Assembly (NCBI GenBank): GCA_035505655.1
Contig: DATJQP010000050.1
Location: forward strand, 1-64,000
Source: JAGVPT01 sp035505655
GTDB taxonomy: Bacteria > Bacteroidota > Ignavibacteria > UBA10030 > UBA8401
Direction of reading: 5' to 3'
Length of the DNA: 64,000 bases
Every line of letters starts with the position of its first letter. Position 1 is the stretch's first letter. The notes under the pieces are model-generated. The model worked only from the letters and a program-made list of their open reading frames with translations, did no database searches and was not told the DNA's origin. This document shows, in pieces, positions 1 through 8,905 of the stretch. The translations under genes and the position numbers were made by a program.

Positions 1-190
1 TCTCCTTGCTTCCCTGCACGCTGGTGACAACTCTCCGATACTCTTCGTAGACCTTCACGATTTCCGAGAGCTCCCGGTACTCCTTCCCGAGCTCCCGGTT
101 CCGGTCCTGGTTCGCGATGACCGCGGGATCGCTCAAGAGACGGGTCACTTCGTCGTACCGCTGTTTGATCTGTTCGAGCTTTTCAATCAT
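1..190 (-). CDS. prfA: Peptide chain release factor 1, N-terminal part (cut by window edge)
   Basis: The first 63 codons of a gene that runs off the left edge. The start is the ATG at 188-190 and the product begins MIEKLEQIKQRYDEVTRLLS, continuing through a charged helical segment with DPAVIANQD and ELSEIV. This is the N-terminal helical domain of class I release factors, and RF1 starts this way. RF1 ends translation at UAA and UAG on the ribosome. The GGQ and PxT motifs lie outside the window. The gene sits 11 bp downstream of the DUF1385 gene on the same strand, so the two are likely co-transcribed, a pairing seen in many bacteria. RF2 is the alternative, but the opening sequence fits RF1 better. 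Confidence 0.88.
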   Translation of the reverse strand, partial: MIEKLEQIKQRYDEVTRLLSDPAVIANQDRNRELGKEYRELSEIVKVYEEYRRVVTSVQGSKE

Positions 191-201
191 GGGTCAGTCT
201 C

Positions 202-1218
202 TTATCCCCTCGTTGCTGCGCGGAGTTCACTTACCGGCGCCTCATCCAGCCGCAGCGCTGCCTTGATCGCCGCGAGCGAAACCTCCATCTGCGACTCGTC
301 GGGTTCCTTCGTCGTGATCTTCTGAAGCCACAACCCCGGAGCGACGATGATCCTTCCGACCGGCGTGGCGACATGGCGGGCCGAGTACTTCAGGACTTCG
401 TACGAAAGCCCTCCGACCACCGGAATCAGGGGAATGTGCGTCAAGAGCCGAAGCGTCAGGCTCAGGGATCCGTGCACGGTCAGGACCACGGCGTCGAGAC
501 CGGCAAAGAGCGCGATGGAGACGAACATGACAAGGAGGACGAAGCTTGTCCCGCAGCGCGGATGGAAGCGGGTGAAGGTCAATGCCGACGAGACTTCCAG
601 AGGGGCATTTTGTTCGAAGGTGAAGACCGCCTTGTGCTCTGCTCCGTGATACTGGAAGAGCCTCCGGACATCCTTCGCGAGCGAGATCGAGTAGAGATAG
701 GCAATAAGGATCGCTATCCGGATCGTCCCGGCGGCGACGTTAAAGAGAAGAGGATCCTGCTCGATCGTAAAGACCTTTGTCACCACGAAGAGGGGAAGGA
801 AGAAAAAAATCGCCACGCCAAGCGCGAGGGCGAGTAAAAAGGTCGCCATGAGGGAAGCCGTCACGAGGCCGCTTTCTTCGTCACTCTTTTCCTTTACCGG
901 TTTGTCGGTGTCGGCGATCGCAATTTCTGCCGAATAGTTGAGGGTCCGGATGCCGATGATCATCATCTCGAGTAGGCCGACGGCGCCGCGGAGAACAGGG
1001 AGGTTAAGCCATGGATGGCGTTCGGCGAGCGAGTGGTATTCCTCTTTCTTCACGACGATCTCCCCGTCCGGCTTCCTCACCGCGGTGGCAATCATCCCTT
1101 TGGCTCTCATCATCACCCCTTCGATTACCGCCTGACCGCCGACTTGCATAGGTTCGTTCGGGTCAAAGGCGGGGTTCGTCGGGGTCCAGCTTTTCAGATC
1201 GGTCTTCTCGTTGCTCAT
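202..1218 (-). CDS. DUF1385 family membrane protein (YqhQ-like)
   Basis: A 338-residue protein of the DUF1385/YqhQ family, whose biochemical function is unknown. Family marks visible are the N-terminal GGQAVIEGVMMR block (about residues 27-38), an HGAEHK motif near residue 192, FHPRCGTSF near residue 218, and at least three hydrophobic segments (about 119-145, 160-180 and 225-250), so it is an inner-membrane protein. It lies directly upstream of prfA in the same direction, a pairing common across Firmicutes and Bacteroidota. The start ATG at 1216-1218 is preceded by GGAAAG at a rather long distance. Nothing in the sequence gives a substrate or reaction. Confidence 0.9.
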   Translation of the reverse strand: MSNEKTDLKSWTPTNPAFDPNEPMQVGGQAVIEGVMMRAKGMIATAVRKPDGEIVVKKEEYHSLAERHPWLNLPVLRGAVGLLEMMIIGIRTLNYSAEIAIADTDKPVKEKSDEESGLVTASLMATFLLALALGVAIFFFLPLFVVTKVFTIEQDPLLFNVAAGTIRIAILIAYLYSISLAKDVRRLFQYHGAEHKAVFTFEQNAPLEVSSALTFTRFHPRCGTSFVLLVMFVSIALFAGLDAVVLTVHGSLSLTLRLLTHIPLIPVVGGLSYEVLKYSARHVATPVGRIIVAPGLWLQKITTKEPDESQMEVSLAAIKAALRLDEAPVSELRAATRG

Positions 1219-1268
1219 CGTGCCGTCACTTTCCTTCCAATATACGAATCGCCGGGGTCGTTATCATG

Positions 1269-2963
1269 TCAGTACCCTACCGCCTCGCCGTATCCCCGCG
1301 GATCGGTTGCTCCCAGGAGGAGATTCTTCTTCCTGTCGAACATGATCCCTTCGACGAGGCCGATCGATCCCTCCCGCATGTGAAGAGTGTATCCCATCCC
1401 TCTGAGTTTATCGATGGTGTCCTGGGAAAGGGCGCGCTCTTCGTACTGCAATTTGTCCGGAAGCCACTGGTGATGGAAGCGGGGAGCGTCGACCGCCTCC
1501 TGGATCGTCATACGGAAATCGATGACGTTCATGATCACCTGCGCAACCGTGGTCACAATCGTCGAGCCTCCCGGCGAGCCGAGGACCATGAAGGGCTTTC
1601 CATCCTTGAGGACGATCGTCGGCGTCATGGAGCTGAGCATCCTCTTGTTCGGTGCGATGGCGTTGGCGTTCCCGCCGACGAGTCCGTACTCGTTCGGTGC
1701 TCCGGGCTTCGAGCTGAAGTCGTCCATCTCGTCGTTGAGGAGAAACCCGGCCCCCGCCACGACGACCTTCGACCCGAAAGGATCGTTGAGGGTCGTCGTC
1801 ACGCTGACGCAATTTCCCCATCGGTCGACGACCGAAAAATGCGTCGTGTGGTTCCCCTCGGGATGCGGTTGGACGCCGTGACCGACCTGATCGCTCGGCG
1901 TGGCGCTCATGGAGTCGATCGACCTTCGCAGAACCTCGGCGTACGGCTTCGAGACGAGCCATTGGACCGGGACTTTGACAAAATCCGGATCGCCGAGATA
2001 CTCCGCCCGGTCGGCGTAAACCCGCCGCATCGCTTCGGCGATCCAATGGACCGTCTTCGACGAGTTCCAGCTGTACTCTCCAAACCGGCATCCTTCGAGG
2101 ATGTTGAGGAGCTGGACAAGCCCCACTCCTCCGGCGCTTGGCGGACCGACGGAGATGATTTCGTATCCCCGGTAGTTTCCTTTCACCGGTTCCCGGATGA
2201 CGGAAGAGTAGTCTTCAAGATCCTTCATCGTGATGAGGCCGCCCCCTCTTTTCATTTCTGCAACGATGAGCTTCGCGGTCTCTCCCTTGTAGAAACCGTC
2301 CCGTCCCTTTTCCCTGATCCGCTTCAGTGTCTTTGCAAGGTCCGGTTGGCGGAGGAGATCCCCTTCCTTGAACGGCTTGCCGTTTTTCGTAAAGATCTTC
2401 TTTGAACTCCTGTACGCCGAGAATTCGGGGACCATCCTCTCGAGGTCTTCCGCAAGCCGGTAGTGGAGGTGATATCCCTTTTCCGCCAGCTCGATGGCCG
2501 GCTTCAGAACCTGGGCCCGGCTGAGCCGCCCGTAGCGGCGTTCGGCATACATCATCCCGGCCACGGATCCCGGAACGCCGCACGCGAGGTGCCCGCGGGT
2601 GCTCTTCTGTTCGATGACGTTCCCGTTTTTATAGAGGAACATGTCGCGGGTCGCTGCGGCGGGAGCGGTCTCACGATAGTCGAGGCTCTTCACCGTCCCG
2701 TCGGCAAAGCGCATAAGCATGAACCCGCCTCCGCCGAGATTGCCGGCTCCCGGGTAGGTGACGGAAAGGGCGAATCCCACCGCGACAGCCGCGTCGACGG
2801 CATTTCCCCCCTCTCGAAGGATTTTCAGTCCGACGTTTGCGGCAGTCGGATCGGCGGCCACAACCATCCCCTTCTTCGCCCGGACCGGATCTTTCGAGGC
2901 GGCCGGTAGGAGGCCTGTGAGAAGGAGAAAAAGGAGCAGTGCGGTGAGCGCTGTGCGCTTCAT
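1269..2963 (-). CDS. ggt: Gamma-glutamyltransferase (exported, Ntn hydrolase)
   Basis: A 564-residue gamma-glutamyltranspeptidase, which cleaves or transfers the gamma-glutamyl group of glutathione and related peptides outside the cytoplasm. Residues 1-21 form a signal peptide ending LLPAA. The precursor should self-cleave before Thr373 in the THFS-type motif (Thr373-Thr374-His-Phe-Ser), leaving Thr373 as N-terminal nucleophile; this follows from the family. The GNAVDAAVAVGFALSVTYP block near residue 53 and the GSPGGSTI block near the C-terminus, which helps form the oxyanion hole, are also present. Length is normal. The ATG overlaps the stop of the upstream transporter gene as ATGA, with GGAGAA as ribosome site, so translation is probably coupled. 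Confidence 0.95.
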   Translation of the reverse strand: MKRTALTALLLFLLLTGLLPAASKDPVRAKKGMVVAADPTAANVGLKILREGGNAVDAAVAVGFALSVTYPGAGNLGGGGFMLMRFADGTVKSLDYRETAPAAATRDMFLYKNGNVIEQKSTRGHLACGVPGSVAGMMYAERRYGRLSRAQVLKPAIELAEKGYHLHYRLAEDLERMVPEFSAYRSSKKIFTKNGKPFKEGDLLRQPDLAKTLKRIREKGRDGFYKGETAKLIVAEMKRGGGLITMKDLEDYSSVIREPVKGNYRGYEIISVGPPSAGGVGLVQLLNILEGCRFGEYSWNSSKTVHWIAEAMRRVYADRAEYLGDPDFVKVPVQWLVSKPYAEVLRRSIDSMSATPSDQVGHGVQPHPEGNHTTHFSVVDRWGNCVSVTTTLNDPFGSKVVVAGAGFLLNDEMDDFSSKPGAPNEYGLVGGNANAIAPNKRMLSSMTPTIVLKDGKPFMVLGSPGGSTIVTTVAQVIMNVIDFRMTIQEAVDAPRFHHQWLPDKLQYEERALSQDTIDKLRGMGYTLHMREGSIGLVEGIMFDRKKNLLLGATDPRGYGEAVGY

Positions 2964-4258
2964 TCTGTGTTCTCCGCCGGTCGCTGAATGTCTGCGAGGA
3001 CGTAGAGGATCCTGTTCCTTGCCACCCGCTGGACCGTGAAAAGGATGTTTTGATACTGGACGGTATCACGCTCCTTTGGCACTCTGCCCAGGAGCTGAAA
3101 AATAAAACCGGCGAGCGTGTCGTATCCGGAGTCTTCGTTGTAGAGTTTCTTCCCGAGCAACTCCGACGCTTCGGCAATGCCGATGGCGGCATTGAACCGG
3201 TACGAGTGCTCGCTCAACTTCAAGGCGTTCGCCTCGTGGACGGCGTATTCGTCCGAGATCTCCCCGACAATCGCGCGGACGACATTCTGGAATGTCACAA
3301 TACCCGCCGTCCCGCCGTACTCGTCGACGACGACTGCGATGCGGGTCTTCTTCTCCTGGAATTCCTTCAGCAGATCCTCGACCTTCTTGCTTTCGGGAAC
3401 AAAGAGGGGCTCCCGGGCAAGCTTGAGCACTTCGAGCGGTTTGCGGGGCTGTTTCTCGTAGAGAAACGGCAGGACGTCCTTCGCGTAGAGAATTCCTCTG
3501 ATGTTGTCGACCGACTCGGCGAAGACCGGGATTCTCGAATGCTTCTTCGAGACAAAGAGGTTGACGAGCTCGTCGAACGTCTTCGGCGAGCTGTCGATCG
3601 CCACCATGTCCGGCCTCGGCGTCATGACTTCGCGGACGATCGAATCCTTCGCATCGACCATCGTGCGGAGGATGCTCCGCTCCTCCTGGTCGATCGCGCC
3701 ATGCTCGCTCACGACGTCGGCGAGGGTCTTGATCTCCTCCCGCTTCAGCGCGGTATGACGCTGATGGAGGCCGAGGCGCGGTTCGATGACCGTGATGAGT
3801 TTCACGAGCGCAGCGGTAATCGGGGTGAGACAGAGAGAGACGACGTAGAGGGGGAAGGCAAGGCGGCGCGAGAGCGACACGGGAATCCGGGCCGCGATGA
3901 CTTTCGGTGTCACCTCGCTCAGGACAATGACGATGAAGGTCACGATGACGACTTCCACCCCGATCGAGAGCTGGACGTTCCAGCCGGCATGCTCGGCAAT
4001 ATCGATGGTCAAAAAGGCGAGGAGAACCGCGGCTGCAGTGTTGACAACGGTGTTCCCGATGAGAATCGTCACCAGGAGATACCGGGGACGCTGGAGGAGC
4101 GCGAGGACGTATCTCGACCCCGGCGGCCGCTTCGCCGCAAGCTCCTCAAGCGCCGAGGGTTGCAGGGAAAAGAGCGCCACCTCGGAGGCCGAAAAGAAGG
4201 ATGAAAGCGTAAGGAGGCAGAAGATGACGATGCCATCGATGATGATTTCAGAAAGCAT
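2960..4258 (-). CDS. CNNM/CBS-pair transporter, HlyC/CorC (TlyC) family
   Basis: A 432-residue member of the hemolysin-C/CorC family. The N-terminal DUF21/CNNM domain has four hydrophobic segments at about residues 4-30, 56-85, 98-125 and 133-158. It is followed by a pair of CBS domains (about 200-325, opening with VMTPRPDMVAID) and a C-terminal CorC_HlyC domain (about 345-425). Better-studied relatives mediate Mg2+ or Co2+ efflux or resistance; the ion here is not deducible. The 'hemolysin' label is historical. Some gliding-motility GldE proteins of Bacteroidota share this architecture and cannot be excluded. It overlaps ggt by 4 bp. Ribosome site AAAGGG lies just before the ATG. Confidence 0.9.
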   Translation of the reverse strand: MLSEIIIDGIVIFCLLTLSSFFSASEVALFSLQPSALEELAAKRPPGSRYVLALLQRPRYLLVTILIGNTVVNTAAAVLLAFLTIDIAEHAGWNVQLSIGVEVVIVTFIVIVLSEVTPKVIAARIPVSLSRRLAFPLYVVSLCLTPITAALVKLITVIEPRLGLHQRHTALKREEIKTLADVVSEHGAIDQEERSILRTMVDAKDSIVREVMTPRPDMVAIDSSPKTFDELVNLFVSKKHSRIPVFAESVDNIRGILYAKDVLPFLYEKQPRKPLEVLKLAREPLFVPESKKVEDLLKEFQEKKTRIAVVVDEYGGTAGIVTFQNVVRAIVGEISDEYAVHEANALKLSEHSYRFNAAIGIAEASELLGKKLYNEDSGYDTLAGFIFQLLGRVPKERDTVQYQNILFTVQRVARNRILYVLADIQRPAENTE

Positions 4259-4366
4259 GGGCCCTTTGGCGACGGATCGGAAAACGGAGGACGTCCATGA
4301 ACAAAAGAGCCCCGCCGCAGCGGGGCCTGTTGAAATGTACGAAGGAATCGCGACCTTTTCAAACGG

Positions 4367-4780
4367 TCAGAAGGGAAGATCGTTGTCCTTCGTCGAAACG
4401 GTTTCGGTGCTGGGGGCTTCGGGCTCACTTCCGCCGTTCGACGAGCGCGGTCCGCCGTCGAGCATGATCATCTGATCCGCGACGATCTCGGTGATGTATT
4501 TCTTTACTCCGTCCTTTTCGTAGTTGCGGGTCTGCAGACGCCCCTCGATGTAGATCCGCTTCCCCTTTTTCAGCCATTCTCCGCAGATCTCCGCGAGTTT
4601 CCTCCAGGCGACGATGTTATGCCACTCGGTCTTTTCCTGCACGTTCCCCTCCTGATCCTTCCACGAGTCGGTCGTAGCCATGGAGAACGTCGCTACCGCG
4701 ACGCCTGCGCTGGTATATTTCAGTTCGGGATCCTTCCCCAAGTTCCCGATGAGCTGTACCTTGTTTAAGCTCTTCGACAT
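4367..4780 (-). CDS. ssb: Single-stranded DNA-binding protein
   Basis: A 137-residue SSB. The OB-fold covers about residues 3-105, beginning LNKVQLIGNLGKDPELKYT, with the typical WHNIVAW and YIEGRL blocks. A short acidic linker leads to the invariant C-terminal tip DNDLPF, which docks replication and repair partners. It coats single-stranded DNA in replication, repair and recombination, normally as a tetramer. It has its own promoter just upstream (4833-4861). It heads the minus-strand run followed by the CNNM transporter 108 bp downstream, a gap that includes a CCCCGCCGCAGCGGGG inverted repeat at about 4311-4326, which could be a terminator or processing site. Confidence 0.97.
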   Translation of the reverse strand: MSKSLNKVQLIGNLGKDPELKYTSAGVAVATFSMATTDSWKDQEGNVQEKTEWHNIVAWRKLAEICGEWLKKGKRIYIEGRLQTRNYEKDGVKKYITEIVADQMIMLDGGPRSSNGGSEPEAPSTETVSTKDNDLPF

Positions 4781-4832
4781 AAAGCCCCCTTAAAAAATAT
4801 CGTGAATAAACAGTGAATTAGACGGCATGTAA

Positions 4833-4861
4833 AACATACGAGAAACCGGGGGAAAAATCAA
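4833..4861 (-). promoter_or_regulatory. Sigma-70-type promoter of ssb
   Basis: On the minus strand TTGATT (4856-4861), a 17-bp spacer and TATGTT (4833-4838) lie 53 bp upstream of the ssb ATG. Spacing is ideal and each hexamer is close to consensus. The start point should fall near 4826. The heptamer array begins 4 bp upstream of the -35 box. Confidence 0.65.
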
Positions 4862-4865
4862 GTGC

Positions 4866-5078
4866 AGAAAGAATACAGAATACCGGAGACAGGAGTCAGA
4901 AAAGATAAGAGGTAAGATATAAGAAAGAAGATTTAAGGACGAAGAACTGCTCGACCGTAGACGGTGCCCCTCAGATATTGGACTTCGGACTCTCGACCTT
5001 GGACCCTGGACTTTCGACTTCGGACCCTGAGCCTCGTTCCGACTCTTTTCTCTTACATCTTATATCTTACTTCTTGCC
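4866..5078. repeat. Degenerate 7-bp-period array, purine arm / GGACT core / pyrimidine arm
   Basis: The whole ssb-NHL gap is built from 7-bp units. Twelve consecutive purine-rich units run from 4866 to 4949 (AGAAAGA, ATACAGA, ATACCGG, AGACAGG, AGTCAGA, AAAGATA, AGAGGTA, AGATATA, AGAAAGA, AGATTTA, AGGACGA, AGAACTG). Eight units run from 4978 to 5033 (TTGGACT, TCGGACT, CTCGACC, TTGGACC, CTGGACT, TTCGACT, TCGGACC, CTGAGCC), in the same register. Five TCTTNNN units run from 5044 to 5078. The two outer arms are imperfect reverse complements, sharing GTAAGATATAAG, so the block can fold on itself. It reaches the stop codon of the NHL gene. Function unknown. Confidence 0.8.
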
Positions 5079-5954
5079 TCCCCCGGTTACGAGCACCCGG
5101 TGCCGGGTGAGGATGTAGAGGGTCTTCCCGAAGAAGGCGGCGTCGCGGAACTCGGGCTGCTCCTGAGCACCGATGACGCTCCCGGGCGTGAGAAGAAACT
5201 GCTTTGTCCCGTCGAACGAGAACGCTGCGATCCTCCCGGGTCCCGTGACAATGACCCCGTTTGATGTGAGGCTCAGGGTGGAATAGAGATCCGCCGTGTC
5301 GAGCGGAAACGCGTTCACGAAGTTCGCGTACGTGTCGTACTCGACGACCCGTTCCTTGTCGAGAACGATGACCTTGCTGTCCGGCGTCACGGCAATATCG
5401 CGCGGGTTCGCCAGCGCCCCTTCACCCGCATTGAACCCTCCGAATTCACGTTCCATGTGCTGAGCCGGGTCGAACTTCAGGATCCGCCGGCCGTCGAATT
5501 CCACGACGAACAGCTCTCCCTGGGTGGAAAGGGCCACGGCGCGGGGATAGAAGGACCCGGTCAGGGCCGGAACGATGTTGTCCGCCGTGAACGATTGGAC
5601 GAAATTCATCTTCCGGTCAAAACGCTGAACCCGCCTGTTGTTGTAGTCGGCAACGTAGACGTTGAGAGCGAAACTCGCTGAGACATCGCTCGGGGAATCG
5701 AACTCCAGGTCTCCCCATCCTCTTCCGCCGATCATCTTTGTCTGCTCTCCCGCGGAAGAGAATTGGAGGAGCTGATTCTTCCCGGCATCAAGGACAAAGA
5801 GATCGCCGGAGGCGCTCAGCGACAGGCTCACGGCGTCGTTGAACTCGCCGAATTCCCGGTCGACGACGACGGTCGTTTGCCCGGCGAGTTCGACCCACCC
5901 CGTGAGGGAGAACGCCGTGAAAAGAAGAATCCGAATGGAGGTTACGGTCACCAC
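5067..5954 (-). CDS. Exported NHL-repeat beta-propeller protein
   Basis: A protein of 295 residues with a hydrophobic N-terminal segment (about residues 6-23) that looks like a signal peptide, then four or more NHL/6-bladed propeller repeats. Recognisable blades carry SPSDVSASFALNVYVADYNN, YPRAVALSTQGELFVVE and NPRDIAVTPDSKVIVLD. Such propellers bind proteins or other ligands and have no enzymatic motif here. It follows the M6 protease gene by 21 bp and is the last gene of the extracellular module. There is no YPNPFNP sorting domain, so it may stay in the periplasm. The start is assigned as GTG at 5954; an upstream-shifted GTG at 5957 is equally possible. The stop codon is part of the heptamer array. 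Confidence 0.75.
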   Translation of the reverse strand: MVTVTSIRILLFTAFSLTGWVELAGQTTVVVDREFGEFNDAVSLSLSASGDLFVLDAGKNQLLQFSSAGEQTKMIGGRGWGDLEFDSPSDVSASFALNVYVADYNNRRVQRFDRKMNFVQSFTADNIVPALTGSFYPRAVALSTQGELFVVEFDGRRILKFDPAQHMEREFGGFNAGEGALANPRDIAVTPDSKVIVLDKERVVEYDTYANFVNAFPLDTADLYSTLSLTSNGVIVTGPGRIAAFSFDGTKQFLLTPGSVIGAQEQPEFRDAAFFGKTLYILTRHRVLVTGGGKK

Positions 5955-5975
5955 CTTGCACCCGCGTCAGGACGG

Positions 5976-8771
5976 TCAACGAATCAAGAGCATCTTTTTC
6001 GCCGACCGGAAGTTGTCCGCCAGAAGTTCGTAGAAGTAGGTCCCGCTCGCGAGGCGGCTTGCATCGAACGCGAGGGAGTGCTCCCCCGCCCGCATCGGAC
6101 CGTTCCAGAGGGTCTGAACCGTCCTCCCGGAAACATCGTAGACCCTGAGGATCACCTCTCCGTCGTGCGGAACCGCGAACCGGATCGTTGTCGACGGGTT
6201 GAAGGGGTTCGGGTAATTGTCATGGAGAACGTAGGCGGAGGGAACGCCAAGCGACGTCGCGAAATCCGGAACTGCCGTGATTCCGTCGAACCAATTCAGA
6301 ACGTCCTGCATGGAGGCGGCACGCGTGGCACTCCCGACGGTGCTGTCGTTGATCGCTTCAAAGCCAAAGGACCAGTAGATGACCATCGATCCCTTCGCCT
6401 GGTCTTTCCACCAAAGGCCTGCGTAGTTCGTGCCGGTCGAGCTGTTCCAACGGAACGAAGGGTGAGCGGCGGTGGTATCGACGTTGAGTTGGTCGGGGGA
6501 GTACTGATTCCCGGCGCCGGCCGAGCCCGAGACACTCAATTTGGACAATTCCGCGCCGAGGGGATCCGAAGGAACGCCGTACAGCGTCCGGCCGAAAACG
6601 ACGTTGCTGGACCAGGTCGCATGAAGCAACGTCGAGGTGAGCGGGCTCGCTTTTTGTGTGAGGTCCTCCGCGATATTCTGACCGGTGAGGAAGAGTTTCC
6701 CTCCGTGCTGGACAAATGAGACAAGGCTGTCGACAAGACTATCGGGGATGGTCTGCGTTTTCCTTCTCCCCGTACACCAGATGATAATGTTCCGTTCGGA
6801 GAGAGCCATGTTCGGGAGCGATTGGTCCAGATACCGCGTCTGCTCGAAGTCCTTCCCTATCGACTGGAGCGCACCGGTGTAGTAGTTGACGATATAGTCG
6901 GAAGCCAGCGTGTCCATGTCGACGATCGCGATCGAGGGATATCCGAGGACGACGTTGAAGGTCGAGGAAAAAACGTCCTCGGGAGTTTTCACCGTTGCCG
7001 TCATCGTGATCGTTTTCGGCTTCGCGGACGCGTTGACGATCAGAGCGGTGGTAAAGTTGTAGACGGTCGACGAAAGGCCGCCGACCGACAACGCCCTCGA
7101 TGCCGTGTCGACGACAACGTCGGAGGATGAGCTTGCCAGCGAGATTGTACCGCCGCTGAGGGCCGTCGGGTAGACGTTCGACAGAGAGATGAGGACGTTC
7201 CCCGTTTCACCGGGATCGACTCTGCCGTTCCCGTTGTCCCCCGCCGTCTCAGCCAGCTTGATCCCCGAGATGCCGATGTAGGACCGGGTGCCGACGTCGA
7301 GGTCCGCGGTCATCGTGGTGTCCGATGCGCTGATGCGCCGCACGCCGACATACGTCTGCTGGAGGGAATAGTCGCGGCTGTTCGGGTTCGTGTAGCCGTC
7401 GAAGGTGTGGTTATTGGAGCTGCCGGGGAACGGATCTCCCGCGTCGCCCCTGTTCCGGTTGTTATTGAGGTCGCGGTTCCCATCGGCCTGCATGAGGTCG
7501 TCGAAGGGATGATTTTCGTTGTCGTTCTGGGTCGTCACCGTGCTGTCAATGTGATAAATGAGAAGACCCCCGCCCGGCAGGTAGAAGTCGAATGACTCCC
7601 TCTGACGGTTCTCGACGAGAAAATACTCCGTCCCTGCTTTTCCCTTGACGTAGAGCTTATACGCCTGGGCGTGGTGTTCAACATCTTTGATCGGCTGACC
7701 GGGCATGTAGGATGAGACAATCGTCGGAGAAATCCACCCAAGAAACTCTTTACACCAGGCGCTCATGTGGGCCGGCGTTGCTTCGTGATTTCCATCGCCG
7801 CCATATTCCCCCGCCGCCATGAGGCACCAGTTGCCAAGACCCTCGGAGGTGTAGTCGCGGTCATAGAGGTCCGGGAGCCCGAAGATGTGGCCAAACTCAT
7901 GGGCGAAGACGCCGATCGCCACGAGCGGGCCGAGGGTATTGTTGCTTCCGGTCATCTCCGGCTCAAGGGCGTAGTCCCCGTCATAGATGACCGGGAGTCC
8001 GTTGTAGGTGTCGTTCGTCTTGTAGTGTCCGTTCGAAAGAATCCTGCTCTTGTCGAGAATTTTTTCGTTGGGGTCGTTCAACCGCGTCAGGAGACGGTCG
8101 CGAATATTCCAGCGATGCGACCAGATGTTGTCGGCCCCGGAGGCCGCGTCGGCACCGGTGTGGATAACGGCAAGTTGCGGCACATGGGCCCCTTCGGCAT
8201 CGACGTACTTGACGAACTTCGAGAAATCCACGGTTGAGTCGGCGGCGACGAGAATGTCGATCGTAAAATCTCGCCCGCCGTAACTGAGACCGTCGCTTCC
8301 GCTCGAGCCGTCATCGATGTAGTAGGCTCCCGGCCTCGGAAGAGTGAACCATCCCATCGCCTTTCCGGTCATCGTCATCTGACCGTAGGAGATCTCGTTA
8401 TAGAACTGCGTGACCGTCCCGGTGGAGTTGGGGCCGTCAAAGAGGAGAGCCTGAAAGGCGCTCACCGCGTACCTGAAATTCGAATCCGAATATTTTCCGA
8501 GAAGAACGGGAAAGTTCACGGTGTCTCCGGCGAGAGCGGCGACACGGTCCGGACCCAAAAGACGGCGCGCCTGAGCCCTCTCCCTCATCCTCGCAGCCCA
8601 GTAACCCTGCGAATACTCTTTCTGGATGGCGTCGAACCGGGGGCGCAATGCCTCGGGAACGTGCCCGCTCTTCGGCGGGGCGATGGCGTAGGAGAGATCG
8701 ACGAGTCCCAGGATGAGAAGGAGCAAGATCGCCGTTCGAACCGTGCAAAGTGGATGCATAGTGATGCCCAT
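5976..8771 (-). CDS. Secreted M6-type zinc metalloprotease with C-terminal sorting domain
   Basis: A 931-residue secreted protease of the M6/immune-inhibitor-A type. The zinc site is HEFGHIFGLPDLYD (HExxHxxGxxD) near residue 290. A signal sequence (hydrophobic run AILLLLILGLVDLSYA) is at the N-terminus. The middle holds beta-rich domains and a segment resembling a glutamine-amidotransferase-like fold. The last 80 residues are a type IX-style sorting domain: NYPNPFNPSTTIRF, VYDVSGR and a final SGTYFYELL...KKMLLIR. It would digest proteins outside the cell; substrate unknown. I chose the ATG at 8769-8771 because AGGAGG lies 12 bp upstream; an ATG 21 bp further up would put that AGGAGG inside the gene. 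It lies between the PorV-family gene and the NHL gene. Confidence 0.85.
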   Translation of the reverse strand: MGITMHPLCTVRTAILLLLILGLVDLSYAIAPPKSGHVPEALRPRFDAIQKEYSQGYWAARMRERAQARRLLGPDRVAALAGDTVNFPVLLGKYSDSNFRYAVSAFQALLFDGPNSTGTVTQFYNEISYGQMTMTGKAMGWFTLPRPGAYYIDDGSSGSDGLSYGGRDFTIDILVAADSTVDFSKFVKYVDAEGAHVPQLAVIHTGADAASGADNIWSHRWNIRDRLLTRLNDPNEKILDKSRILSNGHYKTNDTYNGLPVIYDGDYALEPEMTGSNNTLGPLVAIGVFAHEFGHIFGLPDLYDRDYTSEGLGNWCLMAAGEYGGDGNHEATPAHMSAWCKEFLGWISPTIVSSYMPGQPIKDVEHHAQAYKLYVKGKAGTEYFLVENRQRESFDFYLPGGGLLIYHIDSTVTTQNDNENHPFDDLMQADGNRDLNNNRNRGDAGDPFPGSSNNHTFDGYTNPNSRDYSLQQTYVGVRRISASDTTMTADLDVGTRSYIGISGIKLAETAGDNGNGRVDPGETGNVLISLSNVYPTALSGGTISLASSSSDVVVDTASRALSVGGLSSTVYNFTTALIVNASAKPKTITMTATVKTPEDVFSSTFNVVLGYPSIAIVDMDTLASDYIVNYYTGALQSIGKDFEQTRYLDQSLPNMALSERNIIIWCTGRRKTQTIPDSLVDSLVSFVQHGGKLFLTGQNIAEDLTQKASPLTSTLLHATWSSNVVFGRTLYGVPSDPLGAELSKLSVSGSAGAGNQYSPDQLNVDTTAAHPSFRWNSSTGTNYAGLWWKDQAKGSMVIYWSFGFEAINDSTVGSATRAASMQDVLNWFDGITAVPDFATSLGVPSAYVLHDNYPNPFNPSTTIRFAVPHDGEVILRVYDVSGRTVQTLWNGPMRAGEHSLAFDASRLASGTYFYELLADNFRSAKKMLLIR

Positions 8772-8848
8772 GAAGTGCGAAAGCCTCCTCATCCGAAGGC
8801 CCGGGCGATGATGATTTCACCTGTGTCTCCGGAACGGTGGCATATAAC

Positions 8849-8879
8849 GCAAACGCCTCGGCATAGACGAGGCGTTTGC
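8849..8879 (-). terminator. Hairpin after the PorV-family gene
   Basis: A perfect 12-bp inverted repeat GCAAACGCCTCG / CGAGGCGTTTGC with a 7-nt loop, 27 bp past the stop of the PorV-family gene. The downstream U-tract on the minus strand is weak (GTTATAT), so it may reduce readthrough or protect the 3' end and need not fully stop transcription into the protease gene. Confidence 0.6.
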
Positions 8880-8905
8880 AGAATGTCCCCCTGACCTCCC
8901 GGTGC

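Noticed and set aside
2960..4258. Calling the CNNM/CBS protein a hemolysin
   Set aside because: The name comes from an old assignment of TlyC; the architecture is that of a membrane ion-transport family.
4866..5078. Heptamer array considered as a coding repeat or a protein-binding iteron origin
   Set aside because: Frequent stops in all frames and no conserved word long enough for an iteron; no initiator gene or AT-rich unwinding region nearby.
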